Assembly: GCA_018287875.1 (NCBI GenBank)
Contig: JAGVVL010000009.1
Span: 3,534,001-3,598,000, forward strand
Reading direction: 5' to 3'
DNA from: Nigrospora sphaerica
Taxonomy: Eukaryota > Ascomycota > Sordariomycetes > Amphisphaeriales > Apiosporaceae
DNA length: 64,000 nt
Positions 11,301 through 21,279 of the stretch are shown piece after piece. A model generated the notes under the pieces. It did not search any database, was not told the DNA's origin, and was given only the letters and a program-made list of their open reading frames with translations. Made by a program: the position numbers and the translations under genes. Within the stretch, counting starts at the first letter, position 1; each line of letters starts with the position of its first letter.

Positions 11301-11426
11301 AAGGCGCGGGAACGGCTAGAGGACCTCAAGCGGTCGGGCAAGAATGCGCCGCGACCCCGCGAGCGCATCTCGAGAAGCAAGATCGAAAGGCAACAGGGGC
11401 AGGACGGCGAGTGCTCCGTGATGTAG
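8345..11426 (+). CDS. SKT5: Chitin synthase regulatory factor, Skt5/Chs4 (CSR) family, Sel1 repeats and CAAX box
   Basis: The family activates and localises chitin synthase (yeast Chs3) at the plasma membrane and septa. Exons are 8345-8759, 8814-11225 and 11287-11426, giving 988 residues. The N-terminal half is low complexity: Arg-Gly-Gly-Pro repeats (about residues 55-125), a collagen-like Gly-Pro-Pro run (about 317-332) and eight copies of a GPPHDQ(F/Y) heptapeptide (about 379-434). Sel1-type helical repeats fill about 680-943, with hallmark phrases such as DPLKAIQWYKRSA and LEDAKRWYWRAA. Splicing the last intron (61 bases, branch CTGAC, acceptor gtgcag) gives a basic tail ending in CSVM, a CAAX prenylation box as in yeast Skt5. 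That ending strongly supports the model. An upstream in-frame ATG at 8267 or earlier is not visible; 8345 is the first good ATG. Several paralogues exist in moulds, so the orthologue is not certain. Confidence 0.9.
9347..9391 (+). repeat. Collagen-like 9-base tandem repeat in the Skt5-like gene
   Basis: Five exact copies of GGTCCCCCC encode consecutive Gly-Pro-Pro triplets. The copies are identical at the DNA level, including silent sites, which points to recent expansion. Confidence 0.95.
9533..9700 (+). repeat. 21-base tandem repeat encoding GPPHDQ(F/Y) heptapeptides
   Basis: Eight in-frame units of 21 bases are followed by a decayed ninth (GPRRDLR). The first three units end in Phe and the next five in Tyr; the sixth has Ala in place of the second Pro. 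Copies differ by only a few substitutions. The tract lies in the disordered N-terminal half of the Skt5-like protein. Confidence 0.95.
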
Positions 11427-12485
11427 GATGCCCGGACGCTCTCCCCACCACCACCGCCTGTGCCTGCCGACTCTCAGGCCAACGAGAACGTGCTGGACGA
11501 GGTCTTTCCGGCACGCAAGCAGAAGTTGCGAAATGGTTCGCTCCGGAGCGCCAAATCCTTCCTGGGCGGCTCGCGTCGAGCGCTACCACTGACTGGATTG
11601 GCCGACCCGTTTTGGGTGTTGCCCCGGTCCCGCACACCCAGGGCGTCGACTCCCAAAGCCACGAACCCCCAGGCTTCGTGATGGAACATGGGCGCGACAC
11701 GAAGTCGTATGAGCCGCGCCCCAGAGGTCTGGTCCTGTGGCAGGGGGAGGCGAGGGTATGTTGTTCCCTCGGGCGTCGCCCGACGTCGACGACGGGAGCG
11801 GATAGAAGGCAAGGGGTGGGTGGAAGCGGCAATGATTTCGGTACATGACAAGGCGGCTTTTTGTACAAGCACTCTGGCTTTCCGCGTTTGGCTCGGCAAT
11901 GGTTGCGCGTTCATGATAAGGGGGCCCGGAATGACGTGGCGGCTTAGGCCCTGACCTGGAGTCTCGCCTGTCGCCTGGAAGTCTATGCTCATTTCACGGC
12001 AGATACCCGACGCATTTGTGTGTTGCGATTCAGGGCGTAGCTAGACGGCAACCAAGGGAAGGGTACCTACACATAATAAACGGATGGTTTCAACGCTCTA
12101 TTCACAGGGGGCAGAGCATTTGAGCGTCCGAGCCGACTTCAGATGGCTACCCATGCGCAGGCGCAAAGTAACTTTCAAAGGCGCGTACTCGGTGTCGGGT
12201 GTGTAATGGTTGGCCAATCGCTAGGCGGGAGTTGCCAACGCCACAGGTGCCGTCGCCCAAGTACTTGTACATATGTACCTACATATTACCAGCCACAGGC
12301 AGTACTGGCGGATCTGCGGTAAGCAGAGCGTGCTGGTGCTGTACCGAGAAAGGACCCTGCATTCCCGTTCTACCGCGTCATTGAACTTTTATTAGACCCT
12401 CCCCCAAGACCGCCCGTCCACCACAGCGCCGGACGATTCGCTCAGCCTCCCCCCAAACTTCGCGACGCCGACCCCCTAAAGCACG
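11427..12485. other. Intergenic, Skt5-like 3' region and CBP4 promoter
   Basis: The first part, to about 11,850, stays open in the frame reached if the last Skt5-like intron is retained, but shows no recognisable domain and is best read as 3' UTR. The rest is non-coding, with GTACCTAC-type sequences near 12,063 and 12,268-12,290. No RNA gene is seen. Confidence 0.45.
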
Positions 12486-13156
12486 ATGGCGCCCAGCGGA
12501 AGACTCGGGACCTGGCTGAAGATGTTGACTGTGTAAGGACTTGACCACGTCCCCCACCCCCTGCCTCCCACCCCCCTTTTGCTCGCCCCCCTCGTCGTCC
12601 TCGTTATGGTTGTTGTCTCGGGGGCCCGCGGGCTGACACGGAAGGGGGGGATTTGTTCCCCCGGCGGGCCCGAAAAACAGCGGCGGCGTGACATGCGTCG
12701 GCGGCCCGGCCTTCGTCATGTGGGTGCAACCGACCGAGGAGGAGCTCTTCAAGCGGTACAACCCGGAGCTGCAGAAGAAGAGCCTCGAGCGGCGGTACGA
12801 GCGGCAGAAGGAGTTTGACGACTTTGTCGTGCAGCTGAAGGAACACGCCAAGTCGGACAAGCACAGTACGTTTTTTTTTGTTATATTTGGAGTGTTTCCC
12901 TTTCCTTTACCCTCTTCTGCTTTTGTCCCCTCCCCCCCCTTTTTCACCATCATCTGGGAAGACGTGCAGTAGACGGGCGCGGGCTGACGGGCGGCCGCGG
13001 CGCGGGGCTGGGCGCAAAACAGTCTGGACCGTCCAGGAAGAAGCGTCGCGTGGCTACAAGGAGGCGCGGATCCAGGAGGACAGCAAGAAGGCCGACGAGG
13101 CCAAGGCGCGCAAGGAGGCCATGCGCAAGGAGGCCGGGCTGCCGAGCGCCGGCTAG
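12486..13156 (+). CDS. CBP4: CBP4-like assembly factor for cytochrome b / complex III
   Basis: Cbp4 is an inner-membrane chaperone that binds newly made cytochrome b with Cbp3-Cbp6 during complex III assembly. Exons are 12486-12532, 12681-12865 and 13023-13156, giving 121 residues. The N-terminal 32 residues contain the single membrane segment, from LKMLTV through [10 protein letters not shown], directly followed by the family signature [20 protein letters not shown]. The third exon starts inside the conserved SDK-x-IWTV phrase and ends in a charged helix rich in Lys, Glu and Ala that should be a coiled coil in the intermembrane space. All three splice phases match. There are several alternative acceptors in the purine-rich second intron, but only the aaaacag at 13017-13022 gives the family phrase. 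Confidence 0.9.
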
Positions 13157-14325
13157 AGAAGGCGGCGAGGCCGAGGAGGACGGGGCCGAGGAGGAGAGGC
13201 AGAAAAGACGACATATGCACCGTGACCAGGGCGTCCGTAGCGATACCGAGACACTTCGATGACCGTTCGCTACCAATCTGCATGTCCTACTGCGGCTCTG
13301 TGACCTACGTACTCGTATACGCCGGGCGAGCGCTGGGCAGGTGTACCGCTGATGAACCACATGGGGGGAAAGAGCACTATGGGTGAGGGGGGACTCGGCG
13401 GCGGTCGCATTCCGCAGGGGAAGATGCGGATAGAAATCCCAAATTGTTTGCATCGTAAGACCGGGAACCGCGAGCCCATCGACTGCAGGTCCTCCATTTC
13501 ACAAATCGCCGGGGGTATGGATCTCTCTTGCTCAAATCATGCCGTCCGCACATGCATACATTCATCAAAGAGAGGAGGGTATATATGACCTTGAAGACCT
13601 GCTGTGAAGGCTGTAGGTCGATAAGCTGGAAGGTACTTGATGAGGTTGAGTGGGGCACGGTAGCTGTGGCGCCGATCCACCCAATCAACACCCAATGACG
13701 AGATGATGTCCAACGCGGCTGCACCTCCGATTTGCGCGTCTCCGGCGCGCGGAGGAATGGAAAGGGAAAAAAAAAAAAAAAAAAAAAAGAGCGAGAGAAC
13801 GCGCACGCCTACCAAGGGCAAAGAGGAGGAAAAATTAAAAAGGGAGAGTCATGAATAAAAAAAAGGCGCTACCTCAGAGCCATCGTTCCGAACGGGGAAA
13901 AAGCGCGTTGGCCGTGCGATAATTGACACGCCCCTCCTCTTCCCCCATTCTTCCGCTTTGCCGCATGACCATGGCCCAGGAGGACCGTTTCGGCCGAAAC
14001 CAGCGCTTTGCACCTCCTTCTCAGCCGCCGTGAGGGAAGGAAAAAAAGAGAAACCCGCCCCGAGTGCAACGGTGTGGAGACCCGACTCTCTCTTAGGAGA
14101 GTCTCGCTCGCCCGGTCCCCCTCCCCTCCCTCCCCAATTTAAGCCGGCTCAGCTTCGGCGACGCGCAGGGGGGAAGCGATAAGAAAGGGAGAGAGACGGG
14201 AAACGACACAAGCACGAAGAGATAGAAAGAGAGAGCGTGTTTGTGTATGTAAGTGTGTGCGTGTGTCTGTGAAAGTCGGACACGGGAGCCCTGAGCCGAT
14301 CCCTCAACCCCCCCCCCAAAATACA
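13157..14325. other. Intergenic, CBP4 to SET-domain gene
   Basis: No gene is supported. The stretch has a 22-base A run at 13767-13788, other A-rich patches to about 13,865, and GA- and GT-rich leader-like sequence at 14,180-14,280 just before the downstream ATG. Confidence 0.5.
13767..13788. repeat. Poly(A) tract, 22 bases
   Basis: An uninterrupted run of 22 A in otherwise GC-rich intergenic DNA. No retroposed gene copy lies next to it and no target-site duplication is evident, so it reads as a mononucleotide repeat rather than the tail of an inserted cDNA. Confidence 0.9.
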
Positions 14326-15917
14326 ATGGCCGAAGTGCCACCCACGGCGGCCGCCGCCACCGCGGCTACCACGGATCCCAGCGAGAGGATGATCGCATGG
14401 GCCGAAGCGCGCGGCGTCAAGCTCAACGGCATCGCACCTCAGCGACTGCCGGGCCGGGGCGTAGGCGTCCTGGCGACGCGCAACATTCTGGTAAATAAGA
14501 CCGTTTCATGTTTTGCTTGACTCTTGTTTTTCTCTTTTTCCTTTTCTTTTCTCTTTCCCTACCCCCCTTTTCCTTCCTGTCATCCCTCCCTTTCGATACG
14601 TGCGTGCATGGGCTAAAACTGGACGGGGGTGGCGGGCAAAAGCCGGGGGAGATGCTCCTCGAGGTGCCGACGGCGTGCATGCGCAGCCTCGACACGTTGC
14701 CGGCGGCGCTGGCGGCGCGGCTGCCCGACGACATGTCGGTGCACGGGCAGCTGGCGGCGGACCTGGCGCTCGACGGCGCCGGCGCCGCCTCGGCCTACGC
14801 CGCCTGGAACGCCATGTGCCCGACGCCGACCGACCTGCAGACCATGCCGGTGCACTGGCCGCCCGCCCTGCAGGAGCTGCTGCCCGGCCCGGCCCGCATG
14901 CTGTTGGCCGAGCAGCAGGCCAAGATGGCCCGCGACTGGCGCGCCGTCGAGGCCGCCTGCCCGGACCTGCTGCGCGCCGCCGACGAGGCCGTCATGGCCA
15001 AGACGGCCGCCGCCGCCGACGACGACGACGACGTCGTTGACGACGACTACTACGCCGGTCTCGTCGGCGAGCCGCGCTACCGCCACGCCTGGCTGCTCGT
15101 CAACACCCGCACCTTTTACTACGACATATCGCGCCGCCTGCGCCACCGCGCGCGCGAGGACCGCATGGTGCTGCAGCCGCTGGCCGACCTCTTCAACCAT
15201 ACCGACGACGACGCCGCCTGCGCCAAGGCCGAGTTCGACGCCGCCTCCTTCACCGTGCGCGCCGGTCCCGCCGGCTGCGCCCGCGGCCGCGAGGTCTTTC
15301 TGTGCTACGGCCGTCACGGCGGCGACGCCCTCCTCGTCGAGTACGGCTTCGTGCTCGGCGGCAGCGGCGGTCCCGACCGCCACAACAACGACAAGGCCGA
15401 CGAGGCCGACAAGGCCGACGCCGACGCCGACGCCGGCCCGCCGCCGGCGCCGCAGTGGTACAACCGCTGGGACGAGGTGGGACTCGACGACGCGCTGCTG
15501 CCGCGGCTGAGCCCGGCGTGGCGGCGGCGGCTGAGCGACGTGGGCTTCCTGGGCGGCTACGTGCTCGACGCCGCCACCATCTGCTACCGGACGCAGGTGG
15601 CGGCGCGCGCCGCCCTCTGCGCGGCCGACGGCGCCGGCAACGGCGACGCCGCCGCCGACGAGACGCACCCCCGCGTCGACGAGTGGCGCCGCTTCGTCGA
15701 GAACGGCGACGACGACCGCCCCGACACCCAGGCCCGCGTCGACGCCCTGCTCGCCGCCCTGCTCGCCGCCTACCGCCGCACCTCCGCCGACGCCGCCGCC
15801 CGCGCCCGCGCCCTCGACGTCGGCACCCCCGCCCAAAAGGCCCTGCTCGTCCGCCGCTGGGAGCACGTCGACCGCCTCCTCGACATCAACATGAAGCGCC
15901 TGCAAGGCTGGATATGA
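14326..15917 (+). CDS. SET-domain protein-lysine methyltransferase (SETD3/Rubisco-LSMT/RKM class)
   Basis: Members transfer methyl groups from S-adenosylmethionine to lysine (or histidine) of non-histone targets such as ribosomal proteins; the target cannot be told from sequence. Exons are 14326-14490 and 14643-15917, giving 479 residues. The junction restores the class motif GVLATRNILPGEMLLEVP, where the SET domain begins. The SET core shows LADLFNHTDDD with the conserved Asn-His near residue 242, and FLCYGRHGGDALLVEYGF near 274-291, which forms the cofactor pseudoknot. The remaining 190 residues match the helical substrate-binding region of this class. Acidic Asp runs encoded by GAC repeats interrupt the domain (near 15017-15050) and lie beyond it. 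Codon use is extremely GC-rich. The initiation ATG follows a C/A-rich leader. Confidence 0.87.
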
Positions 15918-16811
15918 GGACCGTTCCCTGCGAAGGCTGCCGAGCGTTGCCGCTGGCGCTTCCGACATGGGTCGTGTGCGTCTTGCCTATAGCCTCGTTC
16001 GCTGCTCTCGTCGACGACGACGAACCGCCCCGACAGATTCTCCATTACCACGGCCCACGACCCATGGGACATAGTTATATAGACACATACCCCTAGAGTC
16101 CCAACCAATGCAATAACCCAACACGTATTGGGCCCTCTGAAACTTGGACCACCATAACCGAGCACTGGGTCCGGCTCAACACAGCTTTATTGGCCGGTGC
16201 GCGAATGAATCAACGTCGCTGGCGGCCGTCGTCCCACATCGACGACTCCGCCTATATCACAAGGCGTTCTTTCTAATCGTACAACTAGCAAACCCGGCCA
16301 CGCTCCCATCTGGCATTCTACGAGTGACACCATTCCCAACGATGGCGGCGACAGTGGCCACAGACTCGAGCTACACCGTTAGAAAGTCGAGGCCCCTCCG
16401 CGCGCCCTTCGACAAGGCAACAAAACCCCCCATGGGCATGTCCGGATGTGTATGCGATACGTCGGGCATGAAGAGGGGGCCATCGCACCGAGGCATACCC
16501 GTGGTGATGATTAACAGGCGTGCATTGTGCAGTACATCCGATTGGCCCCTTTTCAGATCAAGTCCACTTAGTCCTCGTAGTGTACTTTGAAATTTCTTTT
16601 CTTCCACGGTGAGCCGTCTTTCTCCTTCCGCTCCGCCGTTGTCCTGGCCTGACTAGGAAGAGTGTGGCTGTGGTGGGGTAGAGGTAGGAAGAGGTCGCAG
16701 TGGTAGCACGGACCTCGACGGCGTCTTGTTGGGCGCGAAGGGCAACGACGGAGCTCGAGGCGCTGGGTTCGATGGGGGAGCCTGCTGGGAGCCAAAGGAC
16801 GGCGAGGAACT
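15918..16811. other. Intergenic, convergent 3' regions
   Basis: The 894 bases lie between the ends of the SET-domain gene and the minus-strand CPSF6-like gene. They should hold both 3' UTRs. Open frames on either strand are short and unlike any family. Confidence 0.5.
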
Positions 16812-18133
16812 CTATTCCCCCCGCGGCCTCTTCGCGCCGTGCGGGTTCTGCTGCCAATCGTTGCCTCCGGATTGTGCACCTCCGAAGAAGCCAGGGTTGA
16901 ACTGCGGCGGCATGCCTTGGAAGCCTGCCAGGGGAGTGTCAGCATGTCTCTCTGCAGTGGCGGCCTATCCTCATCGTCCTGGACCTACCTGGCATACCAC
17001 CACCCATCATGCCCATGCCCCCCATGCCGCCGGGCATAGCACCAGGCATGCCCCCCATGGGCATACCCCCCATGCCGCCCATGGCGCCCATCATGTTATT
17101 CATACCTCCACGGCCACCACGCATGGCGCCGGGGTTGCCGCGCATGCCACCCGCCATCATGCCGCCACGGTTGAAACCAAAGTTTCCACCGCCCCCCATG
17201 TTGTTGTTGAAACCGCCGCCCATGGCATTGTTGTTGAAGCCCATGCCCATGTTGCCGCCGCCACCCGCGAAGTTGCGGTAGCCGCCGCGCGGGCCATTGA
17301 AATTGCCCCGACCGCGGTAGCCGCCTCCGAAGTTGCCGCCCATGTTGTTGGGGCCACGATCGTTGAAGCCGCCCACAGCACCACCGCGGCCCGCCTGGTC
17401 TTTGTTGCCACGGGCCGGGGCGTCCTTGGGGAGCGTGCGGAACGGGTTATTGCTGGGGCTCGAATAGACAATACTGGGCTTCCGGCCCCCAGCGAGGACG
17501 TCCGAGCCATCCAACCAATGTTTGGCAGCCGTAGCCGCTTGTTGCGAGGTGAATTCCAAGTAAGCTTGTCTGGAGCGAGGTCAGTATCCGCAAAGAGCGA
17601 GGTGAAAGGGGGTCAGGCCGCCCGAGGCGGGCACGAGACAAAACCCTCGGATCAAAGTTTTGCCCCGGGGAGACTCACCCCTTGCTCTTGCCATTGACTT
17701 TGTGTTCACTGAAGGTGATGTCCTTGAGTTCATCTTCGCTGCCGGCTTGCTTGACCCAGCCCCGGACGTCGTCATCCGTGTTCCACCAGTTGAGGTCCGA
17801 GACGAGCAGGCAGTTGGTGGCTCCGGGGTCAATCGGTCTATCATCCGAACCCTCCTTGCGCTTGACGCCCTGTTGGGGCTGTGTCTTGGCCGAGCCGTCT
17901 TCGTTGGCCGTGTCCATGTCATGGTGGCCCTGACTCTCCGTCTCGTACTCATTGCTGTGGCCGTTGTTCTGGGCATGTGAGGTATTGGACCCGTTGGCGA
18001 CTGTCACATTCGAGTTGGACTCGTACGCTTGCGAGTTGGCGTCATGCGGAGGCGCCTCGCGACCAGCATCAGGGGCGTCATTCTCGCCCGAGCCATCTCC
18101 GTAGATATCGATTTCAAAGTCTTCCTCGGCCAT
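16812..18133 (-). CDS. CPSF6-like RRM protein with Gly/Met-rich tail
   Basis: Exons read 18133-17679, 17569-16989 and 16924-16812, giving 382 residues. A single RNA-recognition motif spans about residues 107-185; its start, CLLVSDLNWWNTDDDVR, carries the double-Trp signature of the CPSF6/CFIm68 type, and exon joining restores GKSKGQAYLEF (RNP1). The following NNPFRTLPKDA is also typical of fungal members. The tail is Gly/Asn/Arg-rich and then Gly/Met-rich (encoded about 16,990-17,420), and the last exon ends in a basic KRPRGE. The likely role is mRNA 3'-end processing or nuclear RNA binding, inferred from the family. The acidic N-terminal 100 residues look disordered. The start ATG follows in-frame stops and is the first available. 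Confidence 0.87.
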
Positions 18134-20298
18134 GCTGGGCGGGTGATACCAAGTCCGGAAAGGTTAGAGTGAGTATAGCGCTGTATTTTGAGTAAATACA
18201 GGAACGGCCTGTAACCTCCAATCCATCATCAGTCATCCGGAATACATACAAGGAGATCCGGGACAGGAGAAGTCGTCGAAGAACAGAGAACGAAGACAAG
18301 TACCGGGGACCAGGGAGTAGAAATACAATACGTACACTCCGAGCCTCGGACCGGACCAATATAGACGGCGGTCTTCTCCTGCCGCTCCGCACTTCTCTGG
18401 AACCGAGAAATCAGGACAAATGGAACTCGCCAAGACGAAGCTCTGTGCTTGCAATCTTGGGTTATCTCTCCGGACAGAGGATTGGTCTTGGGGCGTGCCA
18501 GGCTCCTTTTGATCTGCTGCACCAGCGCTGTGTAGAGCGAAAGTATGATACAGGCAATGAATAACGATCCACGACGGACCCGGTTTCTACTTCCTCTTGT
18601 TTCCCGGCGATGTTGGAGGCGGGCAAGTTTCGCGGATGGGGTCGAGAATCGCGGCACGTTCGCAATGGGCAGCACTAGCTAGTGGGCATCAGCAGAGTCC
18701 CGGGCACGACGGGGGAAAGTGGACAGAAAAGACGACGGGCACAGGCCGGGAGGGGGATCGCGGGCCAAGGGGTGCAAGGTGGTATTTCCGTGGCCGTCGG
18801 CGGAGTACAGCTTGACCCAGCACGGATGGAGCCGTCGCCAGCTCGGCGAACGCCTCCAACCAAGATGGCCAAAGACAGTAGGGACGTCCGGAGGGCCCAA
18901 GAGGCACAGCGGGAGCTGCACAGGAACAGGTGACGTACCAATACAAACCTAGCTGTGGGGGGTTCGAGGTTAGGTAGCCGCCGCCTGGTGGCGAGGGAAG
19001 AGGAAGAAGAAGTAGAAGAAGGCGCCGCTAGGCGACGGGCGAGCTGGGCCTATGCTGTGATACTGCGGCCGGGGAAAGCAGCGGAGGGAAGCGTCCACTG
19101 GGCGGGCTGTACGGTTAGGACGAGAGTCAAGCAGTCGCGAGTCGACGGGCGTGTGGCTCCAGCGACGTGTCTTCCGATGGGGGCAGGGAAGGGCGAGGTT
19201 GGAGGCTTGGGGAGGTCGGAAGCTGGGCCGCGAGAGGACGAGACGAAAGGTCAGAAGGTCGCGGCCGGGCCAGAGCTAACAACCAATGTGCTTTCGCGGG
19301 TGCGTTTGATGGAGAGGGTGTGGATGGCTCGGTTTGCAGGCAGAAAGCGAGCGAGAGAGAGCTTGGGCGACTTCACTTGTCGGACGGTCGGCCCCAAAAG
19401 CACGGGCTGGCAGGGCCCCAGGCTCACCCTGCAGTGCTGCAGTGACCCTCCCACCGATCCCGTCAGGGGCTCAGCGGCATCTCTAGATTGATCCCTGTCG
19501 TCCACCGTGTAGGTGAGGTTGGTTAGTACATACGTGCCGTCAACCGCATCCTTTTCTTCCATGTGGTGACCTCTATTCCTAGCTGACCTCGGAATAGCCC
19601 GTGACGGACAGAACAAACCAAGTCTTCCCTCCTTCCTCGCGAGCATACCATATCAAGTACCTAACAGGGTGAAAGAAACACCTGCCTGTCTTTCCATCGG
19701 GCAGATCCTCTGGCTTCCACCTTGGTACTTACGAGTGTCCAAATATGTACATACTACTTACCTAGGCACGTTCGTATTGATGCCTCTACGAGTACATGTA
19801 TGTCATGACTTGCCACCTGGTGTGGCATCGTAGGTCAGTGTTCGCCAGCTGCATGCTTTGTATGAGGTACGTATCGTCCAGCAGCACCCAGCTGATTCCC
19901 CAGACGGGACGGCGGCGACTTCCAGCTACCCGCGGTACGAGAGTACCTACCTGGTAGGCGTAATGGGATAAGCTACCTACAAACAGAGCAGCTGGAAGTG
20001 CAGGACTCCTCCATTTCTGGCCCTGTGGACCCCTGCCGCCCAGCAATCCGATTCGGGGTTCCCAATGCTCGAGGCAATCTGGCCGCATCGACTTATCTAC
20101 TCTTTGAACTAGGTTGACTACCCCAGGTCCATCCCATTTAATTCCACGACACCCGACGACCTGCCCTCACCTCGCCACGCGACAAACTCTCAACCGACCA
20201 CACACCTCTTTTTCCTCGTCTCTCTTTCCTCACCACCGCCTGTATCTCTCTCTGTCCTTTTCTCGCGCGCGCGCAAACCCCCAGGAAAATCCATCACC
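18134..20298. other. 2.2 kb divergent intergenic region
   Basis: This lies between the start codons of the CPSF6-like gene (minus) and the Sec61 gamma gene (plus). The longest frame (18955-19491, plus, 178 codons) shows no family resemblance. Several GTACCTA/TACCTACC sequences cluster at about 19,655-19,985. The last 150 bases before the Sec61 gamma ATG are C/T-rich, like a fungal leader. Confidence 0.5.
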
Positions 20299-20694
20299 AT
20301 GGCCGACCAGATGCAGGATATGCTGGACCTCCCCCGCGACTTCGTCAAGGAGGGCACCCAGTTCATGAACCGCTGCACCAAGCCCGACCAGAAGGAGTTT
20401 ATCAAGATCTGCCAGGCCGTGGGCGTCGGCTGTAAGTTGCGGCCAAAATTCCCGCCTTTTTTACCGGGCCCCCATCCGCACGCGGTGACAAATTTGTAAA
20501 CTGACCCAGCCGAATCGCAGTCCTGATCATGGGCGCTGTGGGCTACGTTGTAAAGCTGAGTACGTGCCGCCGTCCCTTCCTCCTTCTTACCTGACGTTAC
20601 TCTGCACAAAGGCGCGTGCGCATATATACCCCAAGGCTAACGATCCCCCACAGTTCACATCCCCGTCAACAACATCCTCGTCGGCGGCGCGTAA
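20299..20694 (+). CDS. SSS1: Protein transport protein Sec61 subunit gamma (Sss1)
   Basis: This is the tail-anchored gamma subunit that clamps the Sec61 translocon of the endoplasmic reticulum. Exons are 20299-20431, 20521-20559 and 20654-20694, giving 70 residues, the standard size. The cytosolic amphipathic helix FVKEGTQFMNRCTKPDQKEF is the family signature, followed by the single membrane helix formed by FLIMGAVGYVVKLIHIPVNN, and the conserved ILVGGA end. The middle exon is only 39 bases. Both introns use GTAAGT/GTACGT donors with CTGAC/CTAAC branch points. The start ATG lies in a good CACCATGG-like context. Confidence 0.97.
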
Positions 20695-21279
20695 ACAGCC
20701 ATGGGATTTGGCTGTCGACGGTGACGAACCCGGGCCACGGGCGGAGAGCGAGAAGCAAAGAAAAAACGATACTAAACGACGCGAACACCATGATCCGAAT
20801 CGGCTGGAGGGGAGAAGGGGAGGGAAGCCGACAGGGAACGCCGCATTTCCGCGTCCTCCATTGGCCGCACGGCAGCTCCCCAATTGCCCGCTGTCTTTCT
20901 CCCCTGTAGCTTGGACAGCGCGAGACACGACCCAAACCAAAACCCCCATTAATACCTCGATGGAACGCGGCCGGGACCAACCCAGGGCGTAAAAGAACCT
21001 GGGATTGGCCAAGGTATCGTGAGGCCGATTAGCTAAGGGGGGAAGAGGCCGAAGAAGCTATGCATGACCCAATGGTCTATTTTGTATGGTATCTTAACAG
21101 GCTTTTGTACAAATATCATTCCCAAACCAACCATTACCAGCAATCGGCCAAACTGAGCTGGGCAGGCACCAAATGAGCGGCCCCTCGTGATGTTGTGTTT
21201 TGCTTATTATGATTTCTGCGAATCTTGGCCAAGGCGCGGCTGTCCCGTCACCAGCAACGTCAGGTGTACGGTCCTCGGA
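20695..21279. other. Intergenic, convergent 3' regions
   Basis: The 585 bases lie between the Sec61 gamma stop and the end of the minus-strand WD40 gene. There are no supported features; A/T-richer sequence near 21,050-21,140 is a plausible polyadenylation zone for both genes. Confidence 0.45.

Noticed and set aside
13767..13788. Poly(A) run considered as the tail of a retroposed element
   Set aside because: No reverse-transcriptase frame, processed gene copy or target-site duplication is adjacent.
14613..15968. 451-codon open frame on the minus strand
   Set aside because: It is opposite the SET-domain exon; its Val/Gly/Ala composition mirrors GAC/GCC codons of the sense strand.
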